From assembly GCA_022577435.1 (NCBI GenBank), contig JAKOON010000009.1:8101411-8165410 (forward strand): DNA of 64,000 nucleotides, written 5' to 3'. Position 1 is the stretch's first letter; each line of letters starts with the position of its first letter. Below the pieces are notes generated by a model. That model ran no database searches. It was given only the letters and a program-made list of their open reading frames with translations, and was not told where the DNA came from. The DNA is from Embiotoca jacksoni (Eukaryota > Chordata > Actinopteri > Embiotocidae). Both the position numbers and the translations under genes were made by a program. Shown piece after piece: positions 49,501 to 60,296 of this stretch.

Positions 49501-50690
49501 AAAGAGAAAACAAAATGTGATAAATTAAGCTACAATCGAGTCAAACTATGGTGGTCAATGGGTATTTGTCAGTCAGAGGGACTTCTAGGGAGCCTAGTAA
49601 TTCTGTATTCAGTTAAAAAGTAAGGCTTACTGATTGTAATGATACATTTCATGAGCCACAAGACTTCCAGTCATGGATGAATGATATAAACTTACCGTTT
49701 TAGAAAAGAAATGTGTTTCTTCCTGAGCTGGATGCGATACATGAACTGTGCGTCTGCATTCAGTGTGTGTGTAATTTTAAATAAAGTTAAGTAGTACCTA
49801 GCTTGCTACCAGTAGCGCTGGGCCGGCGTGCAGCAGATGACTCTGCAGGCTTCTTGGGAACTTTGGGAACCTTGAAGGCAGCCTGGGCCGAAGAGGAGCG
49901 ACTTCCATCCATGCTGTCGTCATCCTCAAAACTACGATCTGTACAGAAAAAACAGAGTAGAGTGTTATCATCCACATCAAACTTTATGCAAAGTCTTAGC
50001 AATTCAAGTGAGTATACAGAATGAAAACAATCTGTCATTAATGACCTTACACAATACTGGTAGTCATAATCTGCAAGAAAATCACTGACTTATAGAGTAT
50101 TAGCAGGTACAGTATCACAAGAGAAGATTATCTGAAGAAAATTTGTCAACAAATGACAGAAAGATCAAACATTTTCTCAAACAAATCCCATGATGAAACC
50201 AGCTTTCTAAAAAAAAAAGTCTACTAATAATTTTCAGTTTGAAACACAATACACATCCTTCATTATATTTGCCCCTTTAATATTGAGCATAAAGAGCTAA
50301 AGGCCTTCAGAAGACAATGCTTAGAGAAAAGTAATAACGAGAAGCAAAGCATGAAGAGGTTGTCGTCTACAGACAGCGAAGTCAGGACTCACTAAATCAA
50401 TACTAATTACAAACACTCCATTGGTTAGGAGAAAAATAAGCGAACCCATGCACATATACGATCACTTCAAAGATGCCAAAAACACGGACAAATAATCAAG
50501 ATGTCCAACCAAGCAACCAGTGACTGACAGAAGTCTCTAGAGCCTGAACCCTCGTTCTGCATGCTTGAAAAAAAATCACGCTAGCTGGAAAGATAGCATT
50601 GAAACTTGAGACGTGTTAGCAGGAGATGGTGCGGCATTAAGACCGAGCATCTACCAGCAAATCACTTGTGGAGGATGATAAGTGAGGGGA

Positions 50691-50728
<38 letters not shown>

Positions 50729-51437
50729 AGTCGACTCGGGAGTCAAAGCTGTTGGCATAGGAATGCAGTTGCGCTCCGGTCGCTCTGACAACCAGCCACG
50801 AAGAAATGCGCCAAAGCCACCACCCTACACCTTACATCAACTTACCTACACACACACACACCGAGCCAACATGCAGAGCCAATTTATGTGTGTACGTAGA
50901 AGCCACTCTATCAAATGTCATTGGCGAGCCCATTGTGTCGAGCTCAGAAAATGTTAAGTGGACATGTAAAGACATATACGTCGACTGCCGTGAACCTACA
51001 TTTACACACAGTCACCAACACACACACACATACATACACCAGCACACCCAGGTCCATCCCTGCACTCACAGTCACAGATCCGATCGCAGATAAGTCGCCT
51101 CATGCTTCTGGGAGGGCGTGGTATCGGGGTCCCCCCTGTCTTGTCCAAGCCGTATCCCAAAACAGATACACACACCTCACACACACTTCATAGTGTGGCT
51201 AAAGCTGCACACACAAACACACACACACACATCGCTGTCCGAAAACCCCTCCATCCATACAAGTGCCGGCATTTTCTTTCACTCCTCTGTATCTTCTATC
51301 CCTCCCTCTCCCTTTCCCAGCCTCTCTCCTCCTTCTCTTAGCAGCCTCACAGCCAATCAGACGGGAGGTGACATCATGTTGTTGCAGCCAGTGCGGAGGC
51401 AGGCCTATGAATGTGTGTGCATGATGGTGGGAGAGAA

Positions 51438-51509
<72 letters not shown>

Positions 51510-51587
51510 AGAGACACCCCAGGAATATTAACAGGGCATCTCTGTATCCCTGCCAGACCAGCTAACCTAAACTCATTATTATTGACA

Positions 51588-51656
<69 letters not shown>

Positions 51657-51909
51657 TACAAACTCCAGCCTCTCACATCTCATCTCTTTCTCACACACAC
51701 TTATAAACAAACTCTTAACACACTTTTTATGCTGCTACATTTACTGGTGACACAAAGACACATTTATGTATCTAGGCTCTCCATATACACAAAAGAACAA
51801 AGGATGATGGCTCAATGATCAAAGGACTGGGAGGATGGAGGGGGGCGGGGGGATGGGTGAACCACACCCCTCCATCTGAGACCTTGACCCCTCCCTCCCC
51901 TCTATGTCG

Positions 51910-51954
<45 letters not shown>

Positions 51955-52773
51955 GCGCGCGAATGAATGAATCTCATCAGGAATGACAGATGCGATACTT
52001 GCTGTACTTTGGAGAACTGGTGCAGTTTACAAACTTTACATGAAGCTAAATAATAAAGTATTCAAAGCATTGTTTTTAAAAGCATCCGATTGTTTACTTT
52101 ACCTTCAGTGACTAAAAATTTGCACTGCACTGTATACATAAAAAGTGCAGTTGTCTGAAAAGTTGAGACAGATTTACTGCAACCCTAAACAGAGTCATTG
52201 CATTTAAAACTGGTCAGTAAAACCTTTACAGTGAATCCCAAACTTGTCTGCCCAACCTCTGTCAGCACTGCGCTGAAGCCATCTTGGCCTCCGGCTTGTT
52301 GTGACGTACTTTTGAAATCTGTCTGGTCTAGAGCACGTAAAATAAACGCTCTCTTGGACTTACACGAGATGGCTCACTTGTCCAGCTGCACTGTAAAATG
52401 TGGTGCCAAAGATAAAAAAAAAAAAAAAAAAAAAAAGGGCTACAACATCTACTAGACTGCTTGCCCAATATAGATGTAAACAGATTCGGATCGCTGACAG
52501 GTTGCTTCAGCCTCAAAATCCCTACTTATATTTCAAATCTAATGAGATGTCATATCAAAATAGAACTAACACTGCAAGCAGTGATGTGCACAATTAAGTG
52601 AATGTATTTGCTTTGTAACAAAACCCACAGGTCTATTAGCAATACTCCGCCATGCATCAAGGGGTCTTCTTAGCGTTGATTAGCATCACTGTTAGCATGA
52701 TTAGCGACTCACGCTTTTGTCTAGTCAGACCCCACGGGAGTGAACGTCTGTGGGTGAAGGGCAGAGCAAAAAC

Positions 52774-52817
<44 letters not shown>

Positions 52818-55109
52818 GAGAATCCCTTGAAGCGAACAGACTGCACACGTGCTGTTGCCATGGCGACCTGTGCAGCCCAGCTTTTCAAATGAATAGAGAT
52901 GTAAACAGGACAAAAGATATGTTCAGTAAACCCATTGGCCCACATAAACCAAACATCTCCAATTTGGTTTCATCAACATTTAGATTTAGTGTTGATTCTC
53001 TTACTTCATGTTCGTTTATTAAATCAGGGTGGACCAATGAGGAGGAAAGGCTCCTCCAGCAGCATTAAACATCACCACTGATCTGCCACACTGCCAAAAA
53101 ATGTGGCACAACATGCAAATCTGTGCTCACTGACACATAAGAGACACAGATGCACATACAAACACACAACACACACACAGCGAGAGATATCAGCTCCACC
53201 GTGTACCAGGCAGTGTTACCATGGAAACTCCAGGCCGAGCTTCCCTCCTCTCTCCATTTCAGGAGAAGAGTCAAAACCAGCAATGAGAAGAGGAGAGCAG
53301 ACGACAGGCTGAAAGAGCCGATAGTTGTTGTCCAGGAACAACAAATGGTCATTATAAGAGTTGTTGACGCACCTCTGCAAAAGAATGCATCAAAGCACCT
53401 GTGTGCCGATCCTCAATCCATGATACTCCCAAATAAATATTCTCTGCATACGGGCAGACATGGAGGACCTCAAGTGAAACAGACGCATCGTTTATCTGTG
53501 CCTTTCTACACAAAAAAGGGACGAAGGTATGAGAAAGTGTATCTGAAACAGAGAGAGCTAATCATAGTCTTGTTTAAAGATCAGTGAACACAAACATTGT
53601 TTTGGTGTTAACCACATGATGGCAGCACTGGCTCTGCTCTAACCGATGATTTCTGTTTCCAACAATCTGAAATCCACTAAAACACAGAGGCATACAGCAG
53701 AGAGATAACAGATACAGACATGTTCGTCCCAAAAATTACACATAATAAAAGAGATACATTAAATCTGTCTCAAACTTCAGTCAATATCAACAAATGAATT
53801 TGTTTTTAAGGGCAATTGTTTATGGCCCCGAATGGGAGTATTACTTAAGTGCCAATTATAACGATGAAGTCAACATCGTGTATATTTATCTAAAAGCCAA
53901 TGGTTTAAACTGAAGGTCAAGTAAAACCAACAAAGAGCGACCACTTCAAATGAAAGCAGCCATACTGAAAACCAGCTACAGTGGAACAGAAATATGGCTC
54001 CACACATAAATATGTGCTAACTGCTGCAGTTGGCTGTTTTTCTTACTTCAGTCTCAGTTGGTAGGGACTTGGATTTGTGCACACTTGAGCCAAAAGTCCA
54101 CGTAGTGCTACAGTTTTTTTCTGTAATTATAATAAAATCGCTCTGTGCATACTTTACTTAGGAACAGAAATAGAAAAAAAAAACTAAAACCTGTGAGTTT
54201 AGCTTCTCTAAAGCACTGCAACATCTTATCGGCTGGAGCATTGCAGAATAACATCCTCACAAGTACTCAAGCTAAAGATCTTAACATGCGACTAAGAGCA
54301 TAACCAGACATCTTCTGAGGAATTAGGACTTACGACACAGAGGGCCAGTGTGTGGGCTGATCTGCTGTAAGCTGCAGGGGCCCAGGCAATGTCACAAACT
54401 CCTGCTTAGGACCATGTGACAGTGCGCAGAGTCCCATGCAGAAGATGACACAGAAAATAACCCGACACTGCTCAGCGCTCATATGAGAATGACTACATGT
54501 GGAAAGAAGAACATGAGCAGCCCTCCAGTGACGAGGTCAAAAGCTGCTACAAACTCCTGACTCCTTCAGCTCCAAAATAAACGAGTGGGGGCATGTGTGT
54601 CAATAAAGAACTAGACTCAATGAAACAAAGAGGAAAATCTGCTGTCAGACTCAGAGCAAAAAGCAAGAAAAAAAACCACTTGAAATATAGAAATTATTAT
54701 GAGACAAAGTGTGCAGTAAGGATTAATATAACTAAATATAAAAAAAAGCTAAATGAAAGCTTTCTTAAACAGAAAAAAAATTACAGAATAAGTATAAAAG
54801 GAATTAAAAGATTCATGGAAAATCACCCACTTTGCTTCCCAAAATGACACTTGAAGATTTATTATCATTGCTTAACATACAGTTCATTTATAGTCATTGA
54901 TCTAAAAACATTAGACGGTCAGATGAGCAGATTGTTTTGCTTGCAACCAACCTGGAAGCGAGACTGATGGAGGAAGAGGGGAGCAGAGGAAGAGGGAGAG
55001 ATACATTTGAGGTTTAGTTCTGGGTTCTCTAATAGGAGACAGACTGCTCCATTTCCAGCCCAGCTCAGAGAAAATGATCTCATTAAATGAAGGAAGACGA
55101 AGACGAAGA

Positions 55110-55146
<37 letters not shown>

Positions 55147-55316
55147 ATTTGAGTTCCAATTCCAACTCAGAGAGAGGGATAAACCATAATATTCAGAGGA
55201 TAGCTTTGCTATGGCAACTGGTCTAGCCTGCAAACAAGGTCATGGTTCCCTTTGCAGAGTCAGTGATGCACTGAAGCAGAATGAGTATGTCTGCAAGAGA
55301 GAATGAGTGAGCGCGC

Positions 55317-55378
<62 letters not shown>

Positions 55379-55490
55379 GTGTCAATCCCTGTCAACACTG
55401 AGGTACTATGCAAGCAATGAAAGCTGCTACTGATGGTCAATTTGCAAGGTACCAAATATCTCTGCGCTCCCATGGTATGATTGATTGATT

Positions 55491-55528
<38 letters not shown>

Positions 55529-57288
55529 CAACTCATACAGCCACAATCTCAGACAGGGACAAATGACATTAAGTTATGGCTGACCGCGGTGCCAGCGGCA
55601 CTGACATGCTTTACTTTCCCACACAAACAGCGGAAACATGCTCTATTCACCTCTACATGCGTATATACTAAAGAGTGCACACAATCAATTATTGATCAGT
55701 AAGTTATCAGACTGCTGTATTCAATCTGTGTCGCAGGTCTTGTATTTTCTTCTTTTCTTTTTTTTTTAAAGTTTGAATACTGTGCAATATATCAATATCG
55801 TGACATAGGACTAGATATTATTGTAGATTTTGGATATGTAATATCATAATATGGCTTAAGTGTTATTTTTCTCTGGTTTTAAAGGCTGCATTACAGTAAT
55901 GTGTTGTAATTTTCTGAATAAATCAGACTGTTCCAGCTGTTTGATTATCTAACTTTACCTACTGAGTCATGATATCCAAAACACTGATAATTTATTTTAA
56001 ATCTCTTTGTGTAAGTATTGTGTGAAAGTAACAATAGTCATCTCTACAATAGTGTAACAATATCAATATTGAGGTATTTGATCCAAAATATCAATATATT
56101 TGACTTTGTCCATATCACCCAGCCCTACCGGAGATTATATACAGAATATGTACATAATATAATAGTTGATATGTTTCTTTTTTCACCAGAAAATGCTTTT
56201 CTTGATTTGAAACATTTAACATTTATGTGCATATTTTGGATTGACATTTGGGGTAGGCCAAATGTTTGGAATGACGCAGAAAAGAAAAATTTAACTTTTG
56301 ATAGATGACCCACACAAAAATGACTTCCTTTGGCCTGTACGTACATATTGCTATAATAGATGACATGAAATAACATTTTGAGAAATACTCAGAGAAGCTG
56401 TTTTTAAATCGGCCAGAAAGAAGAGAGACGGAATTCCCTAAGATTATGTTTAATCAAATTTGATCATCCATCTAAACAAATGCAGTTTTCCTGCCGTCAC
56501 TGCGGCAGATATTTTGGTCTAATGAGGTAGGAAACCCACTCTTCAGGGTTCATATCAGCTAAGTGAGCTATAATGAACCTGACATTATTATCTGTTCATA
56601 ATAATCATCATCAATCAAAGGAAATAATTTTAGAACAATTAGCCCACATGTAAACATATACTTACAAATACACATCTACTCACTAATTGACTGGAGACTG
56701 AGAGGTGGAAAACAAGAAGGCTGCCAACACAGAACAACAAACATTTGACCTAATATTAAATAGGAAGGTGCTGAACAAAGGAGAGGCTTCTTCAGAGGAG
56801 TCATTCTTTCTAAAGTCGACTTAATAAATGCAGCCGAAAAGCAAAGCACAAACTGGAGGATCACTGAACACAGAGAACTGTGAGTGAACATCCTGTGTGC
56901 TTTAGTGAATACTGTGGCATGTACACATGACTGATATCTCAGGTTCAAGTTCAGCCTCGGGCCACAAGTCATAACAACACAACCATCTCTCCTGAATACT
57001 TCTTACCTCCCTTTCATGAATTTACAAAAACAACAGAGGAACCAGCTGGATTCACCCATGTTTTAGTACTTTTTTATTCCAGATACACTTGGACACAAAT
57101 GCAATCCTAAATAATGGGAACATTTCAGGACACCCCAGTTTTCCGTATCATGCACGCATTCAGATGCAGCCAATGTCAGAGCCAAGGCTCTCAGGGTGAA
57201 AGTGCTTGGAGTTTAAGCTGATTTCAATCTAAAACCATATGCTCACAAGCTTTTGTCTGAGTGCCAGCATCCATAGCCAGATGAGATT

Positions 57289-57328
<40 letters not shown>

Positions 57329-60254
57329 GCACACGCGCACTCACCATTGCCATCATCCCCTACTGCCATAGTTACAGCGGTATAGGCCGAGTCTCCTGGC
57401 GTCTTTGTCTGTATTCGCTTCTGTCCCTCTGTTTTCTCCTTTGTTTTCTCCTCTACCTCCTGCTCAATCTCTCTCTGTCTCCGTCATGATGAATCAGGGA
57501 GAGGCAGTGATAGGCACAACGCTGTGACTCGGCTACTGCCAGAGATCTCTGTCAGCTTCCTCCCTCAATCCCCTGCCCTGCCTCCCTCCCCTCCCTCTCT
57601 TCTTCCCTCCCTCCCTCCGTCCGTCCCTCTCTCCTTCCCTCTCAGCAACAGCTGCCTCAGACCCTTCAACGCAAACGCCAAGAGCTGGCCCTAAAGCGAT
57701 GTGTGGCAAGGGCAAGCGACGATGCATTGGTGTGTCTATGTGTATTCGAGCAGATGGTGCGAGTCTGTGTCCCAAAATCTGAGTTTGAGGGATGTTAAGA
57801 AAAACACAGCAGCTCATGCTCACGACTTTCTGTTTCTAACCTTCATCTACTCTGATTGGTAGATTTTCTCACCGTCAGCGTCAGGCTGACAAGAGGAGCG
57901 GGTTGGACGAACAGACTCCGACAATACGTCGTTATTTGCTTTAGATATGGAGAGGTTACAAAGGTTGGTCGACACAGACTCTCTCTATCCAAAGTTGGGA
58001 AGATGTTCGAGGAGGGGAGTTCCAACGCTGTCTGTCTTTAACACATACCGCTCAGATGGAGCGTAAATCCAGCAGTATTTTTATGGAGTATGCTCAAATT
58101 TAAGAAACGAAGAACTGCCACCATGAGTGGATTTGTTGATCAACAAAAAAATAATCAGCAGCATTTTTGCTTGTTAATTAACTCTGTGTTTTTTTTCCAG
58201 CCCACCTGCGATGGGCTTTTCTTTTCTTTGCCCTATTTGATAGTTACATGAACATGGCTCCAACGCACAATTATTTTCTTTATTGATTGATCTTAATTTA
58301 TTAATCCTTTGGTCTAAACAAACTGAAAAATCCCATTTTCCCAAAATAAATTTTTTAAAGGCAAAGGACATATTATTTTCAAGCAACAGGTTAAATTCCC
58401 AAGTTGAAGGGTGACATAACAAAACAAAAGAGAAAGAGCCGCAAATCCCTACTTCCCTATAAAAGCAGCAAAATACAATTATTTTTCTGATGATCATCGA
58501 ATCACTCAACTAATTGTTTAGGCTATAAACTAAGTATCTTTGGTTTTGGATTGATGTGACAAAACAAGGTATCAGAAGATATAACTTTGGGGTTAAAAGA
58601 GCATGTTGGAAATTCTTTCATCATTTGCAGCCATTTATAGTCCAAACACCTTAAGAAAATAGTTATCAATTTGCAGCCTAATTGCAGTCATTTTAGGCAG
58701 GAGTGTGTATGCTCTAACAATTTATGGTTTACTATTGTGGCATGACAAGCCGCACTAGCTGAGGCAAAAGAAAGAAGCTGAAGCACATTTGAGGGAGCTG
58801 CCAAGGCCAAACAGCAGGGCATGCAGCCAGAGTTCACCATGGTTAGCATCTGCAGTCACTTCCACTTCAGGCTTACTCTGAGACTTTGGACGTGTGGTCA
58901 ATGCATATGTTCAGATCGTCAATAGTTTTTAAAGCAGTTACAAATCGTAGCTGGCGGTTAACACAGAAGACAACCTGAGGCCTTATATAAATATTGTATG
59001 CTGGAGTAGCATAGTATAGAAACAAATATTCCTTTTGATAACAAGCACTGCTTTCATCCTGGGCAAAGGACATGCCAAAAGAAAATAACACAGTAAAACA
59101 AGGCTAGGTCAAAACCGAGTATATGGCTAGACTGCGTATAAAATAAAATGAGGGCTTTTATTCTGAAACAATTTGACAGAAATATCAGCATTTGGCTAAT
59201 CAATGGTATAATTTTACCACTCAGTCAGAGACAGACAATCGTATCCATGTACAACTTGGCTCTAAACCCCGGAGAGGTGGGAGTTAAAAAGTAACACTCC
59301 CACCGTCCTATTGCTGCCACCAGTGACAGCATCAGCGACACCCACTACACGCCATGAGCTCTTCCTCATGTGCATCGTTACTTAAAAAGTACGACACAGA
59401 CCATCTACATAACCAAGATGTTATCTTTACAATCTTATCACACCGCTCTATGATTCGGATTTTCACAGCAGTTGTGAACAATGGGAAAATATTTAAAACG
59501 ACCCCATCAGAAAAAGACCCCGTATTGTTCCCTGCTTGTAGACAAAGATTCTAAATTAAATGATACCTCTTTCTTTTTTTTATTGTAACTGAATAAATGA
59601 ACTGATCATGTATTAATGCAGTAATAATGCAACCTGTCAAGGGACATACTTGATGAAACAACACGCACGATGTGCAGCATTCATCTTCAGCTTATTCTAA
59701 AACCGCAACTCTGGGTATCTGCTCAGACCAAATATCCATCTGATACCTTACAAATATGAAATTTGTCTAGCTCACTGCTATTGGAATTATTTTATGAAAA
59801 TTAACTTTGGGACAGGTTTTGCTTTGAAAAATGAGGTGGCGGCCCGCGGTGACTAAAGTTCATAGGCAGAAACAGGATTGGTCAAATCCCTGTCGATGTC
59901 TTGCCAACTTCCAAAATAGATCAGTTTCTGAATCAATATTCAGTAAAGGCTTTTCACACAAACACTGGATAAGCGTTAAGTCTGCAAATCCCACTTCCGA
60001 CACTTGCAAAAGCAGGGGAAGTGTCACATTTTCATTTGCGTATTGGTGTCAATAAATCCATGAGGTGCTGCTAAAAACCCACTTTTGTACACTGAAAACT
60101 GCAGAGGGGTTCAACCACTATCAAGGGTGCTGATACCATCTTAACTCTCCCTGGTCAAACAAAACTGTTTAAGCCTGGTGCTCCCAGAGATTCAGAGTCC
60201 ACAATGCTGCTGGACAGCAAACATGCCTGGCTCTGTTGGACGCACGCGCACGCG

Positions 60255-60296
<42 letters not shown>

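Larger units (their letters stand above)
51104..57344 (-). other. clasp2: clasp2 5' intron between the beta-like and gamma-like first exons
   Basis: About 6.2 kb with no supported coding exon. It contains the gamma-like promoter region, many microsatellites (listed separately) and the dispersed repeat at 55770-56130. A lysine-rich frame at 54593-54847 is AT-rich noise. Confidence 0.6.

Noticed and set aside
54593..54847. 84-codon lysine-rich frame
   Set aside because: AT-rich intronic sequence with no domain and no splice context.
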